DNA of 9,964 nt, from positions 1 to 9,964 of the forward strand of contig JAGSHP010000068.1 in the NCBI GenBank assembly GCA_029855925.1. The letters are read 5' to 3'. The notes under the pieces are model-generated. The model made no database searches and was not told the origin of the DNA. It was given only the letters and a program-made list of their open reading frames with translations. This DNA is from Candidatus Thorarchaeota archaeon. GTDB taxonomy: Archaea > Asgardarchaeota > Thorarchaeia > Thorarchaeales > Thorarchaeaceae. The position numbers and the translations under genes are program-made. This document shows, in pieces, positions 1 to 6,676 of this stretch; within the stretch, counting starts at the first letter, position 1; each line of letters begins with the position of its first letter.

Positions 1-360
1 GGCATAAGCAATCTTGCAGGGCGCGATCTCAATGATGGCTTTTCGGGAGGGGAGATGAAAAGAAGCGAACTGTTCCAAGTGCTCTCGATGAGACCTAAGA
101 TAATGTTTCTAGACGAACCGGACAGCGGACTTGATTACGACTCCCTCAAGATTGTTGGTCGGGAACTGAAGGCCATAAAGGATGAGGGCAAAACTACAAT
201 GGTGATCATTAGCCATCATAGATACATACTCGAATTCCTGGAGGTTGATCAGGTGTACATACTCAGGCAGGGGCGAGTTGTCTACACAGGGGACAGCAGT
301 GTCATTCCTCTCCTCGAGGAAAAGGGATACGAAAGATTTCTCGAGCAGGTTCCGGCATGA
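1..360 (+). CDS. sufC: SufC, Fe-S cluster assembly ATPase (5' end missing)
   Basis: ABC-type ATPase that works with SufB in the cytoplasm to drive Fe-S cluster assembly; it has no membrane partner. The reading frame is open from base 1, so the gene starts outside the window and 119 C-terminal residues are visible. Seen here (numbered from base 1) are the signature FSGGE at residues 14-18, Walker B with the SufC hallmark FLDEPDSGLD at 36-45, and the H-loop ISHH at 70-73, where the second His is typical of SufC. Walker A lies upstream of the window. The ATG at 55 is internal, just after the signature motif, and is not the start. The stop is followed after 12 bases by sufB, so the two are probably co-transcribed. 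The family is secure from the LDEPDSGLD motif; only the N-terminal half is unseen. Confidence 0.93.
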   Translation, partial: GISNLAGRDLNDGFSGGEMKRSELFQVLSMRPKIMFLDEPDSGLDYDSLKIVGRELKAIKDEGKTTMVIISHHRYILEFLEVDQVYILRQGRVVYTGDSSVIPLLEEKGYERFLEQVPA

Positions 361-365
361 GGGGG
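359..365 (+). promoter_or_regulatory. Ribosome binding site of sufB
   Basis: GAGGGGG overlaps the sufC stop codon and ends 7 bases before the sufB ATG. It supports the start at 373 and translational coupling with sufC. Confidence 0.7.
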
Positions 366-372
366 AATAAAT

Positions 373-1602
373 ATGGCAGATACTAAGGAATTGAAGAAAC
401 GGGCAGAGAAGGCACTGGACAGGGCATCAGCATTCGGCGATGATATAGATCTTTCCGAGTTCTCCTTTTCGGAGTCACAACCAAGACAGTTGGGAAAAGA
501 AGAGATTTCGGAAGAGGACAAGTCCCTTGCGGAGGAGGTCGGGTTTGATTCATCCCAAAGGAGTGTTGCAGGTTCATACATTCAGTTTGACAATGAGAGC
601 ATTCTTGCGGATGTCCTGATCAAACAAGAGGGGCTAGAGGTCATACCAACACACGAGGCACTAAAGAAATACGACTGGGCATGGGACTACCTCTGGAACG
701 CGGTCCCAGTGGATGCGGACAAGTTCACTGCAATCAGCGAGCTGCAGAAATATGACGGTTATTTCATACGAGCAATGGAGGGCGCGACCATTGAGATGCC
801 GGTCCAGACCTGCCTTGTCATCAAGAAGGGGCGGTCAGTACAGAATGTCCATAACATTGTAATTGCTGAACCTGACTCGGAATTGCACATAATCACTGGA
901 TGTGCGACACCAAGTGACCTAGAACGCTCATTGCATCTCGGGGTCTCTGAGTTCTATGTGAAGAGGAATGCCAAGCTGACATTCACAATGGTTCACAAAT
1001 GGAATGAGGCCATTGATGTTAGACCGCGCTCAGGCACAATCGTGGAGGAGAATGGCGTCTTCATCTCGAGCTACGCCATCTTGAGCCCCGCAAGAACACT
1101 TCAGACCTATCCAAAGGTCAGACTGGTGGGACGAAATGCGCGGGCCGATCTCTATTCTGTTGTCTACGGAACTGGGAGTTCCAAGTACGATGTGGGTGGT
1201 GCCCTGAGCCTCGAGGCACCGGGTACTGGAGGTAAAGTTGTGTCCCGCTCAATCGCAACTGAGCAGGCAGAGATCATCGCACGAGGAGAACTCGTCGGAA
1301 AGACAAACGGGGTCCGTGCAAGACTGGAGTGTAATGGGTTACTCCTCAGTGAGAACGCGCGGATTGGCGCCGTTCCTATGCTTGATGCTGTGGCTGAGGG
1401 AGTAGAGCTCAGTCATGAGGCCACTGTTGGAAAGGTCGGTGCGGATCAATTGAACTATTTGATGGCGCGTGGACTGACAGAGGAAGAGGCAACTTCGCTC
1501 ATTGTGAGGGGGTTCATGCATCTGAAGGCACCAGACCTGCCGGCGCCACTGCAGAAAGCGATTGATGATGCTGTAAAACTGACCCTTGAAAAGGGCCTGT
1601 AG
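373..1602 (+). CDS. sufB: SufB-family Fe-S cluster scaffold protein (SufB/SufD)
   Basis: Scaffold subunit that forms a complex with SufC and on which Fe-S clusters are built. The protein has 409 residues, near the usual size for archaeal single-scaffold SufB. The N-terminal ~100 residues are charged and helical and contain the DDIDLSEF stretch. The middle, about 130-340, is the right-handed beta-helix core. The C-terminal part, about 345-409, has the family motif HEATVGKVG followed by a helical domain (DQLNYLMARGLTEEEA). Cys320 (in LECNGLLL) aligns with the catalytic Cys405 of E. coli SufB, and His348-Glu349 with its HE pair. Keeping this Cys argues for SufB rather than SufD function. Only SufC is seen beside it; no SufD, SufS, SufU or SufE is visible, which fits the two-gene SufBC/SMS-type system known from many archaea. 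The start is supported by the GAGGGGG site upstream. Confidence 0.9.
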   Translation: MADTKELKKRAEKALDRASAFGDDIDLSEFSFSESQPRQLGKEEISEEDKSLAEEVGFDSSQRSVAGSYIQFDNESILADVLIKQEGLEVIPTHEALKKYDWAWDYLWNAVPVDADKFTAISELQKYDGYFIRAMEGATIEMPVQTCLVIKKGRSVQNVHNIVIAEPDSELHIITGCATPSDLERSLHLGVSEFYVKRNAKLTFTMVHKWNEAIDVRPRSGTIVEENGVFISSYAILSPARTLQTYPKVRLVGRNARADLYSVVYGTGSSKYDVGGALSLEAPGTGGKVVSRSIATEQAEIIARGELVGKTNGVRARLECNGLLLSENARIGAVPMLDAVAEGVELSHEATVGKVGADQLNYLMARGLTEEEATSLIVRGFMHLKAPDLPAPLQKAIDDAVKLTLEKGL

Positions 1603-1646
1603 TTGGCAGACTGTGTCGCTCGTCTCAGGTGATAGTGGAGGACAGA

Positions 1647-1663
1647 GATATTTCATCAATATC
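1647..1663. repeat. Small inverted repeat between sufB and transketolase
   Basis: GATATT, a 5-base spacer (TCATC), then AATATC form a perfect 6-bp inverted repeat about 32 bases upstream of the transketolase TATA-like box. It could be a protein-binding site or a weak hairpin after sufB. It lacks a following T-run, so a terminator role is doubtful. It is short enough to arise by chance. Confidence 0.3.
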
Positions 1664-1694
1664 CGTTTGATTAATGGGAGAGGGAATAGGTGCA

Positions 1695-1700
1695 TTTATT
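1695..1700 (+). promoter_or_regulatory. TATA box of transketolase
   Basis: TTTATT is centred about 26 bases upstream of the ATG at 1723, the normal archaeal TATA-to-start-site distance. No Shine-Dalgarno sequence precedes that ATG. Together these suggest transcription begins at or next to the start codon, giving a leaderless mRNA. The 120-base gap after sufB also supports an independent promoter. Confidence 0.5.
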
Positions 1701-1722
1701 GGGAGTTTAGTTTTGAGTTGTC

Positions 1723-3771
1723 ATGAATCATCCCCCAACGTATGGAGTGTCATCAAGAGAAATGACATCAGCCCAAGACATCCAGACTCTGTCAATTAAC
1801 GCAATACGGTTCCTGTCCGCGGATGCCATCCAAACGGCGAATTCTGGTCATCCGGGCATATGCATGGGTGCCGCAGCTCTGACGTATGCGCTTTGGACAA
1901 GACATTTGCGTTTTAATCCACGCAACCCTGACTGGGCAAATCGCGACCGGTTTGTTCTATCAGGCGGCCACGGTTCAATGCTACTGTATTCCATGCTTCA
2001 TCTGACTGGCTATGATGTCAGTCTTGACCAGATCAAACAGTTCAGGCAGTGGGGAAGCATTACGCCGGGCCATCCGGAGTATGGACTCACTCCTGGGGTC
2101 GAGGTGACTACAGGACCACTGGGACAGGGAGTGGGGAATGCTGTCGGAATGGCAATCGCAGAGGCGCATCTTGCAGCAGAGTTCAACCGCCCAGAACACC
2201 CAATAATCGATCACTATACATATGCACTTGTCACCGATGGCGACTTGATGGAGGGAATATCCTCAGAGGCGGCATCCATAGCAGGACACCTCAGGCTTGG
2301 CAAACTCATCTTTCTCTATGACGACAATAACATCTCAATTGATGGCTCTACGGACCTTACTTTCACCGAGAGGGTCGGGGGTCGCTTCGAGTCCTTTGGG
2401 TGGCACGTTCAGACTGTCGATGATGGTAATGACGTTGATGCAGTTGATGAGGCGATCTCGAAGGCAAAGGACGACCCTAGACCGTCACTGATCATCTGCA
2501 AGACTCATATCGGCTACGGATTTCCGACAAAACAGGACTCCGAAACATCACATGGAGCGCCACCTGGTGAGGAGGAACTAAGAGGCGCAAAGAAGAAGCT
2601 GGGCTGGCCGGACAAGATGTTCTATGTCCCAGAGGAGGTCTATGAGCATTTCAAGAAGGCAATCCCTCGTGGTAAAAACTTCGAGCGCGAGTGGGAGGAA
2701 CAGCTGAAGAAGTACGAACAGGACTATCCAGAACTTGCAAACGAACTCAAACGCAGACTGGCGGGCGAACTCCCCAATGGATGGGAAGAGCTAGTGCCTA
2801 CATTCGGTGCAGATAAGAAGGGTCTGGCAACACGATCAGCCTCTGGAAAGGTGATTAATGCGGTTGCTAAGGTGATTACAGAGATGGTGGGGGGCTCGGC
2901 TGATCTCACACCATCAAACAAGACTGAAATCAAGAGTAGTAAGCCACTTCAGGCAGACAGCCTCGATGGGAGAAATATCCACTTTGGAGTCAGGGAGCAC
3001 TCTATGGGTGCCATCGTCAATGGGATGGCTGTCCATGGGGGAATAATTCCGTTCTGTGGAACGTTCTTCATATTCAGCGACTACATGAGACCACCCATTC
3101 GACTATCCGCTATGTCGGGCTATCCAAGTATCTGGGTCTTCAGCCATGATAGCATCGGCCTCGGTGAGGATGGACCAACTCATCAACCGATTGAACAGCT
3201 GGCAGCCATGCGGGCAATTCCAAAGCTCCCAATCATTCGACCTGCAGATGCAAACGAAGTGGCAGAGGCCTGGAAGATTGCAATACGCAATCGTGCTGGT
3301 CCCACGGTACTGGTGTTCACAAGGCAAAAGGTGCCAACCTTTGACAGGAATAAGTATGCTTCAGCAGAGGGCGTGCAAAAAGGGGCATACGTACTGGCTG
3401 ATCTTGGTGACGGCGAACCTGAGATCATCCTCATGGCGTCAGGATCAGAGGTTCATCTCATAACGGAGGCTGCAGATGTTCTTGCTGCAGAGGGGACGAG
3501 TGTCAGGGTGGTATCATTCCCAAGCTGGGAGTTGTTCAAGGAACAACCAGCCGAATACAAAGAGAGTGTTCTCCCCTCAAAGATCAAGAAACGCCTCGCC
3601 GTCGAGGCGGGCATATCCATGGGATGGGAGCAATGGATTGGTCCAGAGGGTAAGATGATCTCTATTGAGACGTTCGGGCGGTCGGCCCCCTACAGGGTTC
3701 TCTTTGAGAAGTTCGGGTTCACAGTGGACAATGTCCTCGCTCAGGCACGTGCTCTTCTGAGCGGCAAGTGA
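1723..3771 (+). CDS. tkt: Transketolase, full-length single chain
   Basis: Thiamine-diphosphate enzyme that moves two-carbon ketol units between sugar phosphates in the non-oxidative pentose phosphate pathway; cytoplasmic. At 682 residues it holds all three domains: TPP-binding (~18-350), pyrimidine-binding (~368-540) and C-terminal (~555-680). Visible motifs are NSGHPG with His43, the cofactor/Mg motif TDGDLMEG (Asp172) through YDDNNISIDG (Asn202), GGSADLTPSNKT, the catalytic Glu425 in GVREHSMG (Glu411 of E. coli TktA), and HDSIGLGEDGPTHQP. The start at 1723 is chosen because the upstream TATA-like box places transcription there. Met14 (1762) also starts the domain cleanly and would leave a shorter N-terminus, closer to bacterial enzymes. 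Many archaea split this enzyme into two genes, so the fused form is of note. The DDNNISIDG and SADL motifs exclude the related DXS and pyruvate dehydrogenase families. Confidence 0.95.
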   Translation: MNHPPTYGVSSREMTSAQDIQTLSINAIRFLSADAIQTANSGHPGICMGAAALTYALWTRHLRFNPRNPDWANRDRFVLSGGHGSMLLYSMLHLTGYDVSLDQIKQFRQWGSITPGHPEYGLTPGVEVTTGPLGQGVGNAVGMAIAEAHLAAEFNRPEHPIIDHYTYALVTDGDLMEGISSEAASIAGHLRLGKLIFLYDDNNISIDGSTDLTFTERVGGRFESFGWHVQTVDDGNDVDAVDEAISKAKDDPRPSLIICKTHIGYGFPTKQDSETSHGAPPGEEELRGAKKKLGWPDKMFYVPEEVYEHFKKAIPRGKNFEREWEEQLKKYEQDYPELANELKRRLAGELPNGWEELVPTFGADKKGLATRSASGKVINAVAKVITEMVGGSADLTPSNKTEIKSSKPLQADSLDGRNIHFGVREHSMGAIVNGMAVHGGIIPFCGTFFIFSDYMRPPIRLSAMSGYPSIWVFSHDSIGLGEDGPTHQPIEQLAAMRAIPKLPIIRPADANEVAEAWKIAIRNRAGPTVLVFTRQKVPTFDRNKYASAEGVQKGAYVLADLGDGEPEIILMASGSEVHLITEAADVLAAEGTSVRVVSFPSWELFKEQPAEYKESVLPSKIKKRLAVEAGISMGWEQWIGPEGKMISIETFGRSAPYRVLFEKFGFTVDNVLAQARALLSGK

Positions 3772-3814
3772 ATTGTATGAAGCCATGGAGAACAGTCATG
3801 AGACCGCCGCTCCA

Positions 3815-5509
3815 CTAACCTGCACAACAAGAGAGCTGTGAAACATCGCGGTCAAGTGAGAGAAGAGCCAGCTTCAGTCCCTCTACCTGGGTAAGATACG
3901 GGAACAGAAGCTTGCGGAGCTGATCCACTGTGAAACCGTGTTCAGCACCCATGGCGATGGCCAGGGCTCCGGTCTGAATCACTTCGCCAGCCTCAGCTGC
4001 AAGGATGCTGACGCCAAGTAATCGTCGTGAGCTCGAGTCGATGACAACTTTGATGAGTCCGTTCGTATCTCGTGCAGCCAATGCACGAGGAACATGTTCA
4101 AGGGGAAGCGTACTGGATGTGGTGGCGTAGCCTGCGTTCTTAGCTGCGCTCTCAGTGAGACCCACAGTGGCCACCTGTGGATCGGTAAAGACCACACTGG
4201 GTAACACACCAAGGTCAAGTTCCTCAGTCTCAGTGGTGAGAGCGTTCTGCGCCGCAATCTGACCCCCAGCGGCAGCCACGTAGACGAACTTAGGATGAGT
4301 GGTGACATCACCTGCGGCGTATATGTTCGGGTTGCTAGACCGCATTGTTGAGTCGACCATAATGAAGCCGCGTTTATCAAGACGGACGCCCACAGCCCCG
4401 ATGTTGAGGTCATCAGTATTGGGAGTACGCCCCACTGCCATCATCAATCTCTCGGCCTCTATCTCGGTCACTCCAGATTTGGTTCGAACCGTGAGTAGTA
4501 TGTTGCCAGATTGGTCATGCTTTCTCACTGACAGAGGAACGGCACCCGTCACAATTCGCATTCCCTCTTTGCGCAGCGACTCCGTAAGGCCTTCGCGTAT
4601 TTCCGGTTCGTGATCGGGTAGAATGAACTCACTACGCTGCACCAGTGTGACATCTGTGCCTAGTCGGAGGAGTGTTTGCCCCAGTTCTAGAGCAACGGAA
4701 CGCCCCCCTATTATGATGATGGAGGAAGGGAGTGTGTCACTTGCCATTATGGATGTGCTAGTAAACACATCGATGTCGGATACACCGGGAATGTCCAGTA
4801 TCCGGGGACGTGCACCAGTTGCTATAATGACTCGCCGCTGGGCCAGGGTCTCACCGGTACTCAGATGAACATAGCCCTTGTTAGTGAATCTGGCCGTGGC
4901 TTGAAACAGATCTATGTTATCGGAGAATGTCGACAGAACGTCAACGTATTTTTTCTTGCGAAGGTCAGAAACCAATGTGTCCTTGCCATCTCGGACCTTT
5001 GCCCAATCAACACCATTAGCACTTGTGACAATACCTTCGAATGGATTATTCATTGCATGATGCCGTCTTTTGGCTGCACGGAACAGTGTCTTTGACGGAA
5101 CACACCCAATGTTGACACAAGTACCACCAATGACTCCGTGTTCGATGATTGCCACCTTGAAACCTAGTTCCGCTGCCCGAATGGAGGCTGCAACCCCGGC
5201 CGAGCCAGTACCAATTACCACCAGGTCATAGTCATTGTAGTGATCCGTCGACAGCTTCACACTTTCATCAGGCAAGGTCTCTTCTTCAAGACGAGCATCA
5301 TAGCCCGCCCCCCGCACTGCGCGTATCAGTTTTTCATCCTCGGTCTTCGGAGAGACAATCACCCGAGCATGTGGAATCTTCCAATCCGGGAGCTCGACTC
5401 TTATGACACCGTCAACACCTGTCAGTGCCTTTCGTACGTGGGCGGCACAACTATCACAGGTCATTCCGCGAATCTTCAATCGAAACTCTTTTGTCTCGTC
5501 ATCATTCAT
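3815..5509 (-). CDS. merA: Mercuric reductase MerA with N-terminal heavy-metal domain
   Basis: FAD-dependent NADPH enzyme that reduces Hg(II) to volatile Hg(0) in the cytoplasm. The protein has 564 residues, close to Tn501 MerA (561). Residues ~8-75 form a heavy-metal-associated (NmerA) domain with GMTCDSC (Cys18, Cys21), which hands Hg(II) to the core. The FAD Rossmann motif GTGSAG is at 100-105, and the redox-active disulfide GGTCVNIGCVPSK holds Cys131 and Cys136. A NAD(P)H motif, IIGGRSVALELGQ, follows. Tyr188 (KKKYVDVL) and Tyr538 (FPYLTQVEG) match the active-site tyrosines of MerA. The C-terminus LSCCAG carries the vicinal Cys561-Cys562 that separates MerA from lipoamide dehydrogenase and glutathione reductase. 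The start at 5509 is chosen because the HMA domain begins just after it and AGGTTGAT lies 7 bases upstream; the frame stays open further, but that stretch resembles no family. No merR, merP, merT or merB is adjacent. Confidence 0.96.
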   Translation of the reverse strand: MNDDETKEFRLKIRGMTCDSCAAHVRKALTGVDGVIRVELPDWKIPHARVIVSPKTEDEKLIRAVRGAGYDARLEEETLPDESVKLSTDHYNDYDLVVIGTGSAGVAASIRAAELGFKVAIIEHGVIGGTCVNIGCVPSKTLFRAAKRRHHAMNNPFEGIVTSANGVDWAKVRDGKDTLVSDLRKKKYVDVLSTFSDNIDLFQATARFTNKGYVHLSTGETLAQRRVIIATGARPRILDIPGVSDIDVFTSTSIMASDTLPSSIIIIGGRSVALELGQTLLRLGTDVTLVQRSEFILPDHEPEIREGLTESLRKEGMRIVTGAVPLSVRKHDQSGNILLTVRTKSGVTEIEAERLMMAVGRTPNTDDLNIGAVGVRLDKRGFIMVDSTMRSSNPNIYAAGDVTTHPKFVYVAAAGGQIAAQNALTTETEELDLGVLPSVVFTDPQVATVGLTESAAKNAGYATTSSTLPLEHVPRALAARDTNGLIKVVIDSSSRRLLGVSILAAEAGEVIQTGALAIAMGAEHGFTVDQLRKLLFPYLTQVEGLKLALLSLDRDVSQLSCCAG

Positions 5510-5516
5510 AAGAATT

Positions 5517-5524
5517 ATCAACCT
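5517..5524 (-). promoter_or_regulatory. Ribosome binding site of merA
   Basis: On the minus strand AGGTTGAT ends 7 bases before the ATG at 5509. It matches the AGGTGAT core of archaeal Shine-Dalgarno sites except for one extra T, and it decides the start against in-frame upstream codons. Confidence 0.5.
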
Positions 5525-5540
5525 AATATCGTCCGTCGTG

Positions 5541-5554
5541 TTAACTATAGTAAA
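5541..5554. promoter_or_regulatory. Near-perfect palindrome, candidate operator of merA
   Basis: TTAACTATAGTAAA is a 14-base palindrome with one mismatched pair. On the minus strand it lies just downstream of the TATA-like element at 5559-5566 and before the predicted start site near 5536. That is where archaeal repressors such as ArsR-type MerR block the polymerase. No regulator gene is present in the window, so the binding protein is unknown. Confidence 0.4.
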
Positions 5555-5558
5555 TAGC

Positions 5559-5566
5559 ATTATATG
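5559..5566 (-). promoter_or_regulatory. TATA-like element of merA, possibly shared with tupA
   Basis: On the minus strand this reads CATATAAT, which predicts a start site near 5536 and a merA leader of about 27 bases. On the plus strand the same bases read ATTATATG and could serve the tup genes with a leader of about 70 bases. I see no better TATA box for tup; GATAAA at 5618-5623 is a weaker alternative. The assignment rests on position and AT content only. Confidence 0.4.
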
Positions 5567-5628
5567 TGTTCGCCTAGTGTTGTAAATTGCGTCTTCCAGG
5601 AAAAGACCAAAATCCTGATAAAGAGGAC

Positions 5629-5660
5629 ATCGGTCGATATGAATCACCAAACATAACGAT
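5629..5660. repeat. Imperfect inverted repeat upstream of tupA, weakly ModE-like
   Basis: ATCGGTCGATAT, 8 bases, then AAACATAACGAT. The ends are ATCG and CGAT, and each 11-base arm agrees with the ModE half-site ATCGCTATATA at 8 of 11 positions. The spacing is longer than in the E. coli consensus. The right arm covers the first bases of the tupA start codon, so a bound protein could block expression. It is a candidate only. Confidence 0.25.
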
Positions 5661-6666
5661 GATGGCCATGAGAAGTGAGAGGCGCCTGTTATTCTCAATC
5701 GCGGCAATTGTGATAGTGGTTGGCTCTGTCGGTGCGTATCTCTACGCGTCGCAGATAGGCGAGAAGGATATCTTGACAATATCAACTACAACAAGCCTCT
5801 ATGACACAGGGGTACTTGATGCCTTGAAAGAGGACTATGAAGAGAGTCATCCGAGTGTCATACTGACATTCATTGCGGCTGGAACAGGGATAGCACTGGA
5901 GCAGGCCAAGAATGGCGATGCAGACATGATCCTCGTACACGCTCCGGCACTGGAACGAGAGTTTATGGACGAGGGGTATGGAGTGAATCGTAAGATCTTT
6001 GCGTACAACTTTTTCGTGATAGTTGGCCCAAGCACAGACCCCGCACAGGTCAATCAGAGCACGCCAACAGAAGCGTTACAGAAGATCTACGACTATGGCC
6101 GGAACCATAACACCAGCTTGTGGGTGAGCCGCGATGACAAGTCTGGAACCAATGAGAAAGAAAAGGCACTGTGGGCTGCTGCAGGAATGAATTACACACT
6201 CATTCATGATGAGCCATGGTTCGTATCATCAGGCTCTGGAATGGGAACGACCTTGAACATAGCGAACGAGAGAGGGCTCTATACACTCTCGGACATAGGC
6301 ACGTTCTTGAAGTATAGAGCGGAGGGGCTCATTGCCCTAGAGAGTCTTGTGCGTGACGACAAGACACTCCTGAATGTCTATAGCGCCATTGCTGTGAACA
6401 GTACTAGAATCACTCATGCAAGGATAGATCTTGCAATGGACTTCATCAAGTACATAATCAGTGAGAGGGGACAGGAGATCATCGGCAGCTATGGGAATGA
6501 AACCTTTGATTCGCCCCTATTCTATCCAGCCGTAAACGTGATCAAGACACATTCGCCGGAGACCATCGCAGACTGGATTGAAGACTATGCATTCTTCAAT
6601 GTTGACGGTACGCTCTATGAGTGCCCGGTCCAGTGGCGGTACGGGGACTACGGTATATATCCATGA
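5659..6666 (+). CDS. tupA: Tungstate ABC transporter substrate-binding protein TupA
   Basis: Extracellular binding protein that captures tungstate (WO4 2-) for the TupBC importer. The protein has 335 residues from this start. A membrane segment at ~9-28 follows the basic MRSERR; no lipobox Cys is seen, so it is probably anchored by an uncleaved or signal-type helix. The mature domain opens with the TupA oxyanion motif TTTS at 43-46 (TISTTTSLYDTGVL). It continues with GTGIALEQAKNGDADMILVHAP, FVIVGPSTDPA, DDKSGTNEKEKALW and GSGMGTTLNIANERGLYTLSD, all typical of the TupA rather than the ModA or WtpA family. The start is uncertain: ATGs at 5659, 5662 and 5668 are all possible and no clear Shine-Dalgarno is present. 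The frame is also open from a TTG at 5587, but that would put about 24 unlikely residues before the membrane helix. It is divergent from merA. Confidence 0.92.
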   Translation: MMAMRSERRLLFSIAAIVIVVGSVGAYLYASQIGEKDILTISTTTSLYDTGVLDALKEDYEESHPSVILTFIAAGTGIALEQAKNGDADMILVHAPALEREFMDEGYGVNRKIFAYNFFVIVGPSTDPAQVNQSTPTEALQKIYDYGRNHNTSLWVSRDDKSGTNEKEKALWAAAGMNYTLIHDEPWFVSSGSGMGTTLNIANERGLYTLSDIGTFLKYRAEGLIALESLVRDDKTLLNVYSAIAVNSTRITHARIDLAMDFIKYIISERGQEIIGSYGNETFDSPLFYPAVNVIKTHSPETIADWIEDYAFFNVDGTLYECPVQWRYGDYGIYP

Positions 6667-6676
6667 CTAGCGGAGC

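Noticed and set aside
282..581. Minus-strand open frame at the sufC/sufB junction
   Set aside because: It is antisense to conserved SufC and SufB coding sequence, with low-complexity Ser-rich content typical of a shadow frame.
3772..3814. Bidirectional terminator between converging tkt and merA
   Set aside because: The 43-base gap shows no stable hairpin and no T-run on either strand, so no terminator can be called.
3979..4413. 144-residue open frame inside merA on the same strand
   Set aside because: It overlaps strongly conserved MerA sequence in another frame and resembles no family; it is a shadow.
3815..5509. Dihydrolipoamide dehydrogenase as an alternative to MerA
   Set aside because: The protein ends in SCCAG with a vicinal Cys pair, has an HMA domain and both MerA tyrosines; lipoamide dehydrogenase instead has the HAHPT-type C-terminal motif, which is absent.
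5639..5656. Tiny five-codon open frame just upstream of tupA as a leader peptide
   Set aside because: It is too short, has no ribosome binding site, and is expected by chance.
5587..5658. TTG start adding 24 residues to TupA
   Set aside because: It would put a polar stretch ahead of the membrane helix; the ATG cluster at 5659-5670 directly precedes the basic and hydrophobic signal region.
5510..5785. In-frame N-terminal extension of MerA by 92 residues
   Set aside because: The extension has no recognisable domain, runs over the divergent promoter and the 5' part of tupA, and the MerA family starts just before the HMA domain. The ATG at 5509 has a Shine-Dalgarno-like site and gives the standard length.
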